From: Mesorhizobium sp. J8
GTDB taxonomy: Bacteria > Pseudomonadota > Alphaproteobacteria > Rhizobiales > Rhizobiaceae
NCBI RefSeq assembly: GCF_016591715.1
Contig: NZ_AP024109.1
Location: 5,950,001-6,014,000 of the forward strand
DNA: 64,000 nt
Direction of reading: 5' to 3'
Below are positions 11,478 to 20,633 of this stretch, piece by piece. Made by a program: the position numbers and the translations under genes. How positions within the stretch are numbered: the first letter of the stretch is position 1; every line of letters begins with the position of its first letter. The notes beneath the pieces are model-generated. The model saw only the letters and a list, made by a program, of their open reading frames with translations, did no database searches and was not told the DNA's origin.

Positions 11478-12549
11478 CGAGGCTCATATCGGCTAGCAGC
11501 TTGGACTGATGGTCGGCAATCAGCGCGTCGATCACTTCGTCGAGTTCACCCATCATCACCCGGTCGAGCTTATAGAGCGTGAGGTTGATGCGGTGGTCGG
11601 TGACGCGCCCTTGCGGGAAATTATAGGTGCGGATGCGTTCCGACCGGTCGCCCGAGCCGACCTGCGATTTTCGCGAAGACGAGCGTTCTTCGTCGGCCCG
11701 GCTGCGCTCCAGGTCATAGAGCCGCGCGCGCAGGATCTGCATGGCGCGCGCCCGGTTCTGGTGCTGCGACTTCTCCGCCTGCACCACCATGATGCCGGTC
11801 GGCAAATGGGTGATGCGCACCGCCGAGTCGGTGGTGTTGACGTGCTGGCCGCCGGAGCCCGAGGCGCGCATCGTATCGATGCGGATATCCTCCGCCCGGA
11901 TTTCGATATCGACCTCTTCTGCCTCGGGCAGCACGGCCACCGTCGCCGCCGAGGTGTGGATGCGCCCACCGGCTTCGGTCTCCGGCACGCGCTGGACGCG
12001 GTGCACGCCGGATTCGAACTTCAGATGCGCGAACACGCCCTTGCCCGATACCGAGGCGATGATTTCCTTGTAGCCGCCGACCTCGCCATCGCTGGCCGAC
12101 ACCACCTCGAAGCGCCAGCCGCGCGAGGCGGCATAGCGCTCATACATGCGAAACAGATCGCCGGCGAACAGCGCCGCTTCGTCGCCGCCGGTGCCTGCGC
12201 GGATTTCGAGAATGGCGTTCCTTTCGTCGGCCGCGTCCTTCGGCAGAAGCAGGATCTGGATGTCCTTCTGCAGCGCCTCGATGCGGGTCTCGACTTCCGG
12301 CAGGTCCGCCTCGGCCAGCGCCCGCATGTCGGCATCCGTCGCCTTGTCGGCCAGCATCGCCTCGAGGTCGGCCTGTTCCTGCTCGGCGGAGCGCAACGCC
12401 CGGATCTTGCCCACCATCTCCTGGATGTCGGCATATTCCGACGCCATCTTGACATATTGATCGGCGGCTGGCCCGGCCGCCATCTGCGCTTCGAGCATAT
12501 CGAAACGCTTGACGACTTGATCCATACGGTCGCGGGGCAGGTTGATCAT
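11470..12549 (-). CDS. prfA: Peptide chain release factor 1
   Basis: Class I release factor that reads UAA and UAG in the ribosomal A site and triggers peptidyl-tRNA hydrolysis. The protein has 359 residues. The GGQ motif lies at 233-235 inside [18 protein letters not shown]. The tripeptide PET near 189-191 matches the RF1 stop-codon recognition loop (PxT), which distinguishes it from RF2 (SPF). It starts nine bases after ptsP and overlaps prmC by 8 bp, as in many Hyphomicrobiales. Confidence 0.97.
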   Translation of the reverse strand: MINLPRDRMDQVVKRFDMLEAQMAAGPAADQYVKMASEYADIQEMVGKIRALRSAEQEQADLEAMLADKATDADMRALAEADLPEVETRIEALQKDIQILLLPKDAADERNAILEIRAGTGGDEAALFAGDLFRMYERYAASRGWRFEVVSASDGEVGGYKEIIASVSGKGVFAHLKFESGVHRVQRVPETEAGGRIHTSAATVAVLPEAEEVDIEIRAEDIRIDTMRASGSGGQHVNTTDSAVRITHLPTGIMVVQAEKSQHQNRARAMQILRARLYDLERSRADEERSSSRKSQVGSGDRSERIRTYNFPQGRVTDHRINLTLYKLDRVMMGELDEVIDALIADHQSKLLADMSLDG

Positions 12550-12557
12550 GATGGATG

Positions 12558-14852
12558 CTATAGCGGTATAGAGCGGTCGTCGGCAAAGGCCTGCAGCAGC
12601 GCCCGCATCGGCGTCCCTTGGGCCGGCGCCATCAGATTGTCCTTGAAGAAGTCTTTCAGCTCCTGCAGCGGCAGCTCGGTCAGCATCGCCTTGACCGGGC
12701 CGATCGAGGCGGGCGACATCGAGATCGAGCGGAAGCCCAGGCCGATAAGCGCCATCGCCGAGATCGGTTTGCCGGCAAGCTCGCCGCAGAGCGTCACCGG
12801 CGTGTTGTTGCGCACGCCGGCATCGGTGATCGTCTTCAGCACCCGCAGGAACGGCGCCGAAAGCGTGTCGAAGCGGTCGGCGAGCTGGGTGTTGCCGCGA
12901 TCGACGGCCATGACGAACTGGAAGAGGTCGTTGGAGCCCACCGAGACGAAATCCACCGCCTTCATCAATTCGTCGAGCTGGAACAGGAGCGAGGGCACTT
13001 CCAGCATCGCGCCAAGCTTGAGGCTGGTGGGCAGATGATGGGCAAAGCGCGACAGATGACGGACCTCGCGGTCGATGATCTCGCGCGCCTGAGCGATCTC
13101 CGACAGCTCGGTCACCATCGGCAGCATCAGCTTCAGCTCGCGGCCGCCGCTGGCCTTCAACAGCGCCCGAATCTGCGTCCTGAGCAGGCCGGGACGATCG
13201 AGCGTCAGCCGGATCGCCCGCCAGCCGAGCGCCGGGTTTTCTTCCTGGACCGCGCCCTTGAAGTAAGGCAGGACCTTGTCTCCACCGATATCGATGGTAC
13301 GGAAAGTGACGGGCTTGCCGCGCGCGGCGTCGAGCACGTCGCGGTAAAGCCGCTCCTGCGCCTCGGCGCGCGGGAAGGTCGAGGCGACCATGAACTGCAA
13401 TTCGGTGCGGAAGAGCCCGATGCCGGCGGCGCCCGATTCGGTCAGCTGCGGCAGGTCGACGGCGAGACCCGCATTCATCAGGAGATCGACCGGAACGCCG
13501 TCCTTGGTCAGCGACGGCTTCTTGCGCAGCTCGCGATAGACTTCCTGCCGCCGCGCCCGGAAGCGGACTTTTTCGGCGTAGGCGGCTTCCAGGTCGGATT
13601 GCGGCCTGAGATGGATGGTGCCTTCCTCGCCGTCGACGATGATGGCGTCGCCGTTTTCCGCCATGGAAACGGCGCCCTTCATCTGCCCGGCGACGGGAAT
13701 GCCCATGGCCCTTGCGACGATGACGACATGGCTGGTGGCGGCGCCGTCCTCCAGCACCAGGCCGCGCAGCTTGTCGCGCGGATAGTCGAGCAGCTCGGCC
13801 GCGCCCATCGACCGGGCGACGATGATGGCGTCCTTGGGCAGCGAGGCCGCGACATCCTCCGGGCCGCGCCCCATCAACTGGCGCAGGAGCCGGTTGGCGA
13901 GGTCGTCGAAATCGCTCATCCGCTCGCGCAGATAGGGGTCGGTCATGTGCAGCATGCGCGCGCGCATGTCGCTCTGCACCTTCTCGACCGCCGCTTCCGC
14001 CGTCAGACCGTTACGGATCGCCTCCTCCAGCCGCCGCACCCAACCGCTGTCATTGGCGAACATGCGATAGGCTTCCAACACCTCGCGGTGCTCGCCCTCG
14101 AAGGCGACCTCGCGCCGCTCCAGCATGTCGTCGATGGAGAGCCGGAGCGAGCCGAGCGAGGATTGCAGTCGGCGCACCTCCTCTTCGCTGTCCTCGTTGA
14201 ACAGGTTGGTGACGACGATGCGCGGCTCGTGCAGCACGACATGGCCGAGCCCGACACCCTCGTTGAAGGAAAGCCCGGTGAAGCTTGCCGGTCGGCTGAG
14301 GTCGAGCTCCAGTCCGGGCCGGGTGAGGCGCGCGAGATCGCCGGTGGCGATCATCTCCGCGATCACCATCGCCGTGGTTTCCAGCGCCTCGACCTCGTCG
14401 TCGCGGTAGTGGCGCATGGTCTTGTTCTGCACCACGAGCACGCCCAGCGTGCGCCCCGCCCTCAGCACCGGCACGCCGAGGAAGGAATTGTAGATCTCTT
14501 CGCCCGTCTCCGGCAGGTAGGCGAAAGCCGGATGCTCCTGCGCGTTGGAGAGGTTCAGCGGCCGCGCGCTGGCGGCGATCGTGCCGACCAGGCCCTGTCC
14601 GAGCCTGAGCTGCGCCAGGTGGACGGCGTTCGGGTTCAAACCCTCGGTGGCGTAGAGCTCGAGCACCGAGTCCGCGCGCAGCACGTAAAGCGAGCAGACT
14701 TCGGCGACCATGTTGGAGGCGATGTCGCGCACGATGCGGTCGAGCCGCTCCTGCGGCTCCAGCGGCTCCTGCATGAGCTCGCGAAGCCGTTTGAGCAGAA
14801 CGCGCGGGCCACTGGCCGTATCACGCATCGCGGCTTGTTCTCCAATGGGCAT
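12558..14852 (-). CDS. ptsP: Phosphoenolpyruvate-protein phosphotransferase PtsP (EI-Ntr)
   Basis: First enzyme of the nitrogen-type PTS: it autophosphorylates from PEP and passes phosphate to NPr, and so signals nitrogen and carbon state rather than transporting sugar. It has a GAF domain (about residues 25-170), a PEP-utiliser N-domain, a swivelling phosphohistidine domain with [17 protein letters not shown] (His375 counted from the long start), and a C-terminal PEP-binding TIM barrel with FRTELQFM and [10 protein letters not shown]. The start is uncertain: ATG 14852, or ATG 14828 (MRDTASG), which would give 756 residues and matches my memory of related proteins better. It sits between lysC (60 bp) and prfA (9 bp). 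Confidence 0.95.
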   Translation of the reverse strand: MPIGEQAAMRDTASGPRVLLKRLRELMQEPLEPQERLDRIVRDIASNMVAEVCSLYVLRADSVLELYATEGLNPNAVHLAQLRLGQGLVGTIAASARPLNLSNAQEHPAFAYLPETGEEIYNSFLGVPVLRAGRTLGVLVVQNKTMRHYRDDEVEALETTAMVIAEMIATGDLARLTRPGLELDLSRPASFTGLSFNEGVGLGHVVLHEPRIVVTNLFNEDSEEEVRRLQSSLGSLRLSIDDMLERREVAFEGEHREVLEAYRMFANDSGWVRRLEEAIRNGLTAEAAVEKVQSDMRARMLHMTDPYLRERMSDFDDLANRLLRQLMGRGPEDVAASLPKDAIIVARSMGAAELLDYPRDKLRGLVLEDGAATSHVVIVARAMGIPVAGQMKGAVSMAENGDAIIVDGEEGTIHLRPQSDLEAAYAEKVRFRARRQEVYRELRKKPSLTKDGVPVDLLMNAGLAVDLPQLTESGAAGIGLFRTELQFMVASTFPRAEAQERLYRDVLDAARGKPVTFRTIDIGGDKVLPYFKGAVQEENPALGWRAIRLTLDRPGLLRTQIRALLKASGGRELKLMLPMVTELSEIAQAREIIDREVRHLSRFAHHLPTSLKLGAMLEVPSLLFQLDELMKAVDFVSVGSNDLFQFVMAVDRGNTQLADRFDTLSAPFLRVLKTITDAGVRNNTPVTLCGELAGKPISAMALIGLGFRSISMSPASIGPVKAMLTELPLQELKDFFKDNLMAPAQGTPMRALLQAFADDRSIPL

Positions 14853-14911
14853 TCCGCCCGCCGCAGTTTCTCCCGCGGCCGGCGTTCACGCAACAACTGA
14901 CTCAGTTCTTG

Positions 14912-16165
14912 CTATTGCTTATCCAGACCGTAGACGGAATGCAAAGTGCGAACCGCCAGTTCCGTATAGGGACCGTCGATCAGTATCGAGATTTTGATCT
15001 CGGACGTGGTGATGGCGCGGATGTTGATCGCCTTGTCGGCCAGCGCCTTGAAGGCGGTGGCGGCGACGCCGGCGTGGCTCCTCATGCCGATGCCGATGAC
15101 CGAGACCTTCGACATGCCCGCTTCCGACTGGACGACGTCATAGCCGACTTCCGGCTTCAGCTTCTCCAGCACCGCAAGCGCCTTGTCGACGTCGCCGGAC
15201 GGCACGGTGAAGGTCATGTCGGTGAACTTGCCGTCCTCGGAGATGTTCTGGACGATCATGTCGACATTGATGTTGGCCTCGGCCAACGGACCGAAGATGC
15301 CGGCGGCGACGCCTGGGCGGTCGCCGACGCGGCGCAGCGAAATCTGCGCTTCGTCCTTGGCGTAGGCAATTCCGGTGACGACCTGCTGTTCCACGATCTC
15401 TTCCTCGTCGCAAATAAGCGTTCCGGGCGGATTGAGCAAATCCCCCATTCCGGGCGCATCGGGATCGTCGAAGGACGACCGCACGAAGGTACGCACCCTG
15501 TGTACCATAGCAAGCTCGACCGAGCGCACCTGCAGCACCTTGGCGCCGAGCGAGGCCATTTCGAGCATTTCCTCGAAGGAAATCTTGGCGAGACGCCGGG
15601 CTTTCGGCTCGATGCGGGGATCGGTCGTGTAGACGCCGTCGACATCGGTGTAGATGTCGCAGCGGTCGGCCTTGACCGCAGCGGCGATCGCCACGGCGCT
15701 TGTGTCGGAGCCGCCGCGGCCGAGCGTCGAGATGCGGTTGTCCGGTCCGATGCCCTGGAAGCCGGCGATGACCGCCACCTGGCCCTCGCCGAAACGCTTG
15801 ATCAGGAAAGCGCCGTCGATATCGAGGATGCGCGCCGCGCCATGCGCGTTGTCGGTCTTGATGGGGATCTGCCAGCCCTGCCAGGATCGTGCATGAACGC
15901 CCATATTCTGCAGCGTGATCGCCAGGAGACCGGCCGTGACCTGCTCGCCTGAAGCGACGACGGCGTCGTATTCGCGCGCATCGTGCATGGGCGAGGCTTC
16001 GCGCGTCCAGGCGACCAGCTCGTTGGTCTTGCCGGCCATGGCCGATACCACCACGGCGACATCGTGACCGGCATCGACCTCGCGTTTCACATGGCGCGCC
16101 ACATTGCGGATGCGGGCGATGTCGGCGACCGAGGTTCCGCCGAATTTCATCACGATACGCGCCAT
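14912..16165 (-). CDS. lysC: Aspartate kinase
   Basis: Phosphorylates aspartate, the committed step to lysine, threonine, methionine and diaminopimelate. The 417-residue length is that of single-chain aspartokinases. The kinase domain opens with KFGGTSV (residues 7-13) and includes GRGGSDTSAVAIAAA. Two C-terminal ACT domains follow (AGIFGPLAEANINVDMIVQN and the AGVAATAFKALADKAINIRA region), the site of lysine/threonine feedback in the family. It heads the minus-strand lysC-ptsP-prfA-prmC run. Nothing unusual is seen. Confidence 0.97.
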   Translation of the reverse strand: MARIVMKFGGTSVADIARIRNVARHVKREVDAGHDVAVVVSAMAGKTNELVAWTREASPMHDAREYDAVVASGEQVTAGLLAITLQNMGVHARSWQGWQIPIKTDNAHGAARILDIDGAFLIKRFGEGQVAVIAGFQGIGPDNRISTLGRGGSDTSAVAIAAAVKADRCDIYTDVDGVYTTDPRIEPKARRLAKISFEEMLEMASLGAKVLQVRSVELAMVHRVRTFVRSSFDDPDAPGMGDLLNPPGTLICDEEEIVEQQVVTGIAYAKDEAQISLRRVGDRPGVAAGIFGPLAEANINVDMIVQNISEDGKFTDMTFTVPSGDVDKALAVLEKLKPEVGYDVVQSEAGMSKVSVIGIGMRSHAGVAATAFKALADKAINIRAITTSEIKISILIDGPYTELAVRTLHSVYGLDKQ

Positions 16166-16378
16166 GGAAGCGAAATGCCTTTGACTGAAGCCGGCTCAAG
16201 GCCGGAACGAGAGGAAACGCCAAGGTAGGCCTGGCGCCGGAATGCGCGGCCTCCTTAGCCAAAACAGCAAGGCTTCGCAAGCGAGCGCCGCCATAAGCGG
16301 CCCGGCACCGTCTCTCCTGACGGAATCCTGTCGCCGTCCATGCCATAAGACCGGCGACACGCCCCGTTGGAGATTCTG

Positions 16379-16678
16379 ATGACCGAAACCCTGGAAATCG
16401 TCACCTTCCGCCTCAAGGCCGGCACCGAAGCCGGCTTTGTCGCCAACAACAAGATCATGACCGACTGGCTCGCCCGGCAGCCGGGCTTCCTCAGCCGGCA
16501 TCTCGGCCGGCGCGAGGATGGAAACTGGGTAGACGTGGTGCGCTGGCAGAGCCTGGAGCAGGCCCAGGCGGCGGCCGGCCGCATCATGGCCGAGATCGGC
16601 GACAGCGACGCGCTGCAGGCAATCGAGCCGGCCAGCGTCGCCATGAGCCATGCCGAGGTTGCGCTCTCTATGCCTTAA
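16379..16678 (+). CDS. Antibiotic biosynthesis monooxygenase (ABM)-like small protein
   Basis: A protein of 99 residues with the ABM/ferredoxin-like half-barrel pattern: a first strand (LEIVTFRLKAGTE), a helix with WLARQPGFLSRHLG, a strand (GNWVDVVRWQS), and a helix (EQAQAAAGRIMAEI). Family members are cofactor-free monooxygenases or heme/quinone-handling proteins, but many have no known substrate. The start is ATG 16379, six bases after GGAG; an upstream in-frame TTG at 16367 is less likely. It is transcribed away from lysC and converges on the glycolipid-binding-like gene. Function is not assignable. Confidence 0.75.
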   Translation: MTETLEIVTFRLKAGTEAGFVANNKIMTDWLARQPGFLSRHLGRREDGNWVDVVRWQSLEQAQAAAGRIMAEIGDSDALQAIEPASVAMSHAEVALSMP

Positions 16679-16703
16679 CTCGACGCTCGACGCCCGGCGC
16701 GGC

Positions 16704-17267
16704 TCAATTCAGCACAATGGCTTTCCAAAGACCCGGATAGTTGACGACGAAGCCTGACGGCGAGACGTCCAGCACCTGGTCGTATCCGAATTTCGGCGCG
16801 GCATAGGCGTAGCGGCCATCGTCGAGGCGACTATAGGTCTGGTCCAGACGTTCAAGCCGCAACTCCGGAAAAGCCAGATAAGCCGCCGGGGCAGGCGTCG
16901 CGGCACCGACGGCGAGAGCGAAGCGGCGGATCGCCAGCAGGTTCGTCGCCGGCGTGAAGCCGAGGTCGACATCGACGAGACCCGCAGCCTCGGCCTGGCC
17001 CAGGCCGTTCAGCGCCCATCGGCCGTCGGCGAGCCGCTCGATCTCGTAACGCAGCTCCTGCGCGCCGACAAAGCCGTCGACTCGCGCCGAGCGCGTGCTC
17101 CACCCGGCATCGCAATCCACCGCATAGGCAAGGCTGCAGGGTTTGCCGTCATGGGCAAAGAGTGCATGACCCTTGAGACGCCACCCGCTCTCGGTCGCGC
17201 AAAGCAGGCAGGCATCGTGGCCTTCAAGGTCGAGACGGCGCCAGAGGATCGACGAATGGGATTGCAT
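16704..17267 (-). CDS. Putative glycolipid-binding family protein
   Basis: Protein of 187 residues matching the putative glycolipid-binding family (PF06475 type), single-domain beta-rich proteins of unproven function. Characteristic pieces are the N-terminal ILWRRLDLEGHDACLL, the central GFTPATNLLAIRRFAL, and a C-terminal YDQVLDVSPSGFVVNYPGLW. The ATG at 17267 is chosen because AGGAGG lies eight bases upstream; the same frame is open another 108 codons upstream but without resemblance. No signal peptide is seen. It is transcribed divergently from ubiG across about 210 bp. Confidence 0.8.
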   Translation of the reverse strand: MQSHSSILWRRLDLEGHDACLLCATESGWRLKGHALFAHDGKPCSLAYAVDCDAGWSTRSARVDGFVGAQELRYEIERLADGRWALNGLGQAEAAGLVDVDLGFTPATNLLAIRRFALAVGAATPAPAAYLAFPELRLERLDQTYSRLDDGRYAYAAPKFGYDQVLDVSPSGFVVNYPGLWKAIVLN

Positions 17268-17478
17268 GATTGGGCCTCCTTCCTGGTCATCATGCCTGCC
17301 ATTCGTCCGGCATGGCGATCGCGTTTCCGGGGCAGCCGGATCAAGCTGCCATGTGCTGACATCAGGCGGCGGCCGGCGGGGGATGTTTTCCGGTAACGCG
17401 TGTGGCAGCAGCCGAAAAACCCTGCCTTGACTTTTGGCGCCAAGGACCCGACTTCCTAACGTCCGAGGAGACCCGCTT

Positions 17479-18228
17479 ATGCCAGAACCCCGCCGATCGA
17501 CCATCGATGCCGGAGAAGTCGAGCGCTTCTCCGCCCTTGCCGCCGAGTGGTGGAACCCGAACGGCAAGTTCCGTCCGCTGCACAAGTTCAACCCGGTGCG
17601 GCTTGCCTATATTCGCGACCAGGTAGCAGCGCGTTTCGGCCGCGATCCGCGCGCGGCCCGGCCTTTCGAGGGCCTGCGCTTCCTGGATATCGGTTGCGGC
17701 GGCGGCTTGCTGTGCGAACCGATGGCCAGGCTTGGCGCCGATGTCGTCGGCGCCGACGCTTCCGCAACCAATATCGAGGTGGCCAAGCTGCACGCGGCGG
17801 AGGCCGGCGTCAGCGTCGACTATCGCGCCACAACGGCCGAGGCACTGGCCGACGCCGGCGAGACCTTCGACGTCATCCTCAACATGGAAGTGGTCGAGCA
17901 TGTCGCCGATGTCGACCTGTTCGTCGCCAAATGCGGCCAGATGGTGCGCCCCGGCGGCATCATGTTCGTCGCCACCATCAACCGCACGCTGAAAGCGCTC
18001 GGCCTCGCCATTATCGGCGCCGAATATGTTCTGCGCTGGCTGCCGCGCGGCACGCATCAATTCGGCAAGCTGGTGCGGCCGGACGAACTGGAAAAGGCGC
18101 TGGGCGTCGCGGGCCTCACGGTGATCGACCGCACCGGCGTCATCTATCATCCGCTGGCCGACCGCTGGCAAAAGTCGAGGGACATGGACGTCAACTACAT
18201 GGTGCTGGCCGAGAAAGCCTCGGTCTGA
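17479..18228 (+). CDS. ubiG: Ubiquinone biosynthesis O-methyltransferase UbiG
   Basis: Performs both O-methylations of the ubiquinone ring (2-polyprenyl-6-hydroxyphenol and 3-demethylubiquinol) with SAM. The protein has 249 residues, the normal length. Visible motifs are [20 protein letters not shown] (UbiG N-terminal signature), the SAM site DIGCGGG at 70-76, and NMEVVEHV. I set the start at ATG 17479, nine bases after GAGGAG; an in-frame upstream ATG at 17434 has no support. The lysC-ubiG neighbourhood, separated here by two small genes, is common in Hyphomicrobiales. Confidence 0.96.
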   Translation: MPEPRRSTIDAGEVERFSALAAEWWNPNGKFRPLHKFNPVRLAYIRDQVAARFGRDPRAARPFEGLRFLDIGCGGGLLCEPMARLGADVVGADASATNIEVAKLHAAEAGVSVDYRATTAEALADAGETFDVILNMEVVEHVADVDLFVAKCGQMVRPGGIMFVATINRTLKALGLAIIGAEYVLRWLPRGTHQFGKLVRPDELEKALGVAGLTVIDRTGVIYHPLADRWQKSRDMDVNYMVLAEKASV

Positions 18229-18241
18229 TCTCGTCGGACCC

Positions 18242-18746
18242 TCAGGCTTCCAACGGCCGATAGCTGCCCCGCCAGTAGATCAGCGCCTGCCCGGAATCCT
18301 GCGTCCGCACCGCTTCGACCGAGCCGATGACGATCGAATGCGTGCCGCGGTCGATCATCTCGTCAAGGCTGCAGTCGAAGGCGGCAACCGCATCGGTAAG
18401 CAGCGATGCGCCGGTTTTCAGCGACATCCACTCGACACCCTCGTAGCGGTCTTTGCCCTTGACGCCGCCGAAACCGGAGAAGCGCTCGGCCACCCGCTGA
18501 TGCTGGGGGCCGAGCGAATTGACGCCGAAATGCCGGTAGCGCTCGATGATCGGCCAGGTCGACGAGGAACGGTTGACGCAGGCGATCACCTTCGGCGGCT
18601 CCGCCGACAACGACACGACGGAAATCACGACGAGGCCGGGTACGGTCGTCGCCGACCCCGGCGGTGATGACGCTGACATTGCCGACGATGAGCCGCATCG
18701 CGGCGCGGAAATCTGCAACGTTGACCGGACCTTCTGTATTGGGCAT
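18242..18746 (-). pseudogene. Flavin reductase (HpaC/NtaB-like), +1 frameshift
   Basis: Small flavin reductase that would supply FMNH2 to the adjacent LLM monooxygenase. Translation from ATG 18746 (MPNTEGPVNVADFRAAMRLI), with a good GGAGG site, reads well to ITAGVGDDRT and then goes out of frame. The rest of the domain (GLVVISVVSLSAEPP, then HFGVNSLGPQHQ) continues in the next frame to the stop at 18242. Removing one base from the GGG at 18638-18640 (CCC in the coding sense) restores one open frame of about 167 codons. This is either a recent inactivation or a sequencing error in a short homopolymer. The rest of the gene shows no other damage. Confidence 0.85.
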
Positions 18747-18768
18747 TGCCGCCTCCTCTTTTCTTTTG

Positions 18769-18817
18769 GCGCAATTCCGGACGGAAAACCGCTCACACTT
18801 TGCCTGGAATTGCTCTA
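18769..18817. repeat. Rhizobial repeat ACGCAATTCCGG...GGAATTGCTCTA, copy 1
   Basis: GCGCAATTCCGGACGG at one end and CTGGAATTGCTCTA at the other flank an A-rich core (AAAACCGCTCACACTTT). The same layout recurs at 25561-25631, 25684-25732, 36614-36688, 42515-42562 and 49581-49620. Here its final CTA is, on the minus strand, the TAG stop of the LLM monooxygenase gene. Confidence 0.8.
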
Positions 18818-19939
18818 AGCCGCCGACTGCATCGCGGCCGGCGCGACGCGGATGCCCCTCTGTTCAAGAATAGGCAGGACAGTATCGCGGAAATAGGGGA
18901 ATTCCTCGACATAATCGACGAAGGACAAGGTCGAGCCGCGGAAGCCGGCTTGGTGCAGGGCGGTAATGCCGTCGGCCACCTGCTCGGGCGTGCCGGTCAG
19001 CGGAAAACCGCCATGGCCCGCCGCCATGCGGTCGCGAATAGGCGCCAGAAGATCGTGCGGGAAGGATTGCGCATGGGCGAACTGCAGCCGCACGAGATTG
19101 TCGACGGCTGCCCAATCGGCATTGGCGCGTCCGAAATGCTCGAGATAGTCTTTTGCCTCCTTTTCCGTGGGGCGGCACACGACATGGGCGAAGGTCAGCA
19201 CATCGACGTCCCGGCCCGCCGCTTTGCCCTGTTCCTTCAGCGCCGCGATCTCGTCCTTCGAGCGCGAGAGATCGATCGCAGGCGTGAACAGGAAATCGGC
19301 GTTGCGGACGGCAAATTTGCGGCCCTCTTCCGAGCCGGCCGCGTTGAGGATCGGCAGCGGCGATGATGGACGCGGATCGCCATGCACATTCTTCAACTTG
19401 AACCAGGCGCCGTCCCAGTCGAAGGCTTCCGTGCGGCTCCACAGGGCGCGCACGATGTCGAACCATTCCTGCGCGTAGCCGTAGCGCGTGGTGTGGTCGT
19501 CCGGCAGCGTCAGCCCAAGCGCCTCGTACTCCGGCTTGTTCCAGCCGGCGACGATGTTGAGGCCGATGCGACCGCGGCTGATCTGGTCGATGGTCGCCAG
19601 TTGCTTGGCCACGACCACCGGATGGTTGGCCGCCGTGTGGGTCGTGGCAAAGACGGTGAGGTTGCGGGTGAGCGCCAACAGGCCCGCCGCCCAGGTGATC
19701 GTCTCAAGCACATTGCCATGGAAGTTGGTTTCGCCGCCGTAACCGATCCAGCGGGCGATCGGCAGCATGAAATCGATGCCGGCTTCGTCGAGCAGCCGGG
19801 CGAGCTTGAGATTGTTGTCCCAAGAATTGTGCCAGCGTTCGGCGACCTTGGTGACGGTCATGCCGCCGGAACAGTTGGACGCGAAGGTGCCAAGAAAGAA
19901 AGGCTGCGTGCCGGGCGCGGACTTGTCGAGCATGCTCAT
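18815..19939 (-). CDS. LLM-class flavin-dependent monooxygenase
   Basis: Bacterial luciferase-like TIM-barrel monooxygenase, 374 residues, expected to use FMNH2 and O2 on a small organic substrate. Family signatures seen include LARLLDEAGIDFMLPIARW, ATTHTAANHPVVVAKQLATI, and the flavin loop GRIGLNIVAGWNKPEYEALG. The overall look is closest to the RutA/SsuD/DszA-type group; substrate unknown. The start is ATG 19939 after GAGGAGA, with a second Met two codons on. It is followed at once by a flavin reductase gene (18242-18746, frameshifted), so the pair forms a two-component monooxygenase. The stop lies in an intergenic repeat. A dyad upstream and a divergent winged-helix gene suggest local control. 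Confidence 0.92.
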   Translation of the reverse strand: MSMLDKSAPGTQPFFLGTFASNCSGGMTVTKVAERWHNSWDNNLKLARLLDEAGIDFMLPIARWIGYGGETNFHGNVLETITWAAGLLALTRNLTVFATTHTAANHPVVVAKQLATIDQISRGRIGLNIVAGWNKPEYEALGLTLPDDHTTRYGYAQEWFDIVRALWSRTEAFDWDGAWFKLKNVHGDPRPSSPLPILNAAGSEEGRKFAVRNADFLFTPAIDLSRSKDEIAALKEQGKAAGRDVDVLTFAHVVCRPTEKEAKDYLEHFGRANADWAAVDNLVRLQFAHAQSFPHDLLAPIRDRMAAGHGGFPLTGTPEQVADGITALHQAGFRGSTLSFVDYVEEFPYFRDTVLPILEQRGIRVAPAAMQSAA

Positions 19940-19971
19940 GATAATGTTCTCCTCATATTTTGATTATAATT

Positions 19972-19992
19972 TATAATAGAAAGTCTATCATA
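19972..19992. promoter_or_regulatory. Imperfect dyad between LLM monooxygenase and regulator genes
   Basis: TATAATAGA-AAG-TCTATCATA has 9-bp arms with one mismatch. It lies 33 bp upstream of the LLM start and 57 bp upstream of the divergent winged-helix regulator, in an AT-rich stretch unlike its surroundings. It is a candidate operator for that regulator. Confidence 0.5.
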
Positions 19993-20048
19993 AATTCATG
20001 TGGACGCAATCACCCCGGTCGGCGCATGCTTGACCGGAGGGACAGGCG

Positions 20049-20633
20049 ATGAACGATCGGCGCAAATCTTTGGAAACACAGGAAGAACTGCTCGACCGCG
20101 GTTGGCATCTGGCGCGCACGCCGCTGGAGATCGACGTCACCGAGGTCGAATACGCGCTGATGCGCTCATATGAGGCGTTCGGCCACTGGCAGGCGGAGTG
20201 CCTCGCCACGGTGATCGAATTTTCCGCCAGCGGGCCGGAAAACGCGCTGCTCCACATCATCAGGATGAACGACCGGCCGAAAAGCGTCCGCGATCTTGCC
20301 CAGATGACCAATCGCGACGACATTCCCAACATCCAGTACAGCCTGCGCAAGCTGCTGAAGGGCGGGTTGATCACGCGCACCGGCAGCGGCCGGGCCGGCG
20401 TGACCTATGAGGTGACGGCGCTCGGCTATCGGGTGACGGAACGTTACGCCGACATCCGTTCCGTCCTGCTCATCGAAGCGGTGAAGCGCATTCCCGAAAT
20501 GGCCGACAAGCTTGAGGACGTGGCGCGCACGCTGGAGCTGATGACGGGCATCTACGAGCAGGCGGCGCGCGCCGCGGCCACCCATCGCCGCCGGCATCCG
20601 CAGCCGGAACCCGCCGACGGCAAGGAGGATTAG
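20049..20633 (+). CDS. MarR-like winged-helix transcriptional regulator
   Basis: Cytoplasmic DNA-binding protein of 194 residues. A helical N-terminus (EVEYALMRSYEAFGHWQAEC) precedes a winged helix-turn-helix: helix 2 near KSVRDLAQMTNRDDIPN, recognition helix IQYSLRKLLKGGLI, then wing TRTGSGRAGVTYEVT. The long C-terminal helix (ADKLEDVARTLELMTGIYEQ) probably dimerises. It is transcribed away from the LLM monooxygenase gene, and the dyad between them is the likely binding site, so control of that monooxygenase is a reasonable inference. The start ATG 20049 follows GGAGGGACAGG. It overlaps the end of the convergent DMT gene by four bases. Confidence 0.82.
   Translation: MNDRRKSLETQEELLDRGWHLARTPLEIDVTEVEYALMRSYEAFGHWQAECLATVIEFSASGPENALLHIIRMNDRPKSVRDLAQMTNRDDIPNIQYSLRKLLKGGLITRTGSGRAGVTYEVTALGYRVTERYADIRSVLLIEAVKRIPEMADKLEDVARTLELMTGIYEQAARAAATHRRRHPQPEPADGKED

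Noticed and set aside
12618..14900. A 760-codon plus-strand frame opposite ptsP
   Set aside because: Antisense shadow of a well-supported gene. No motif is seen.
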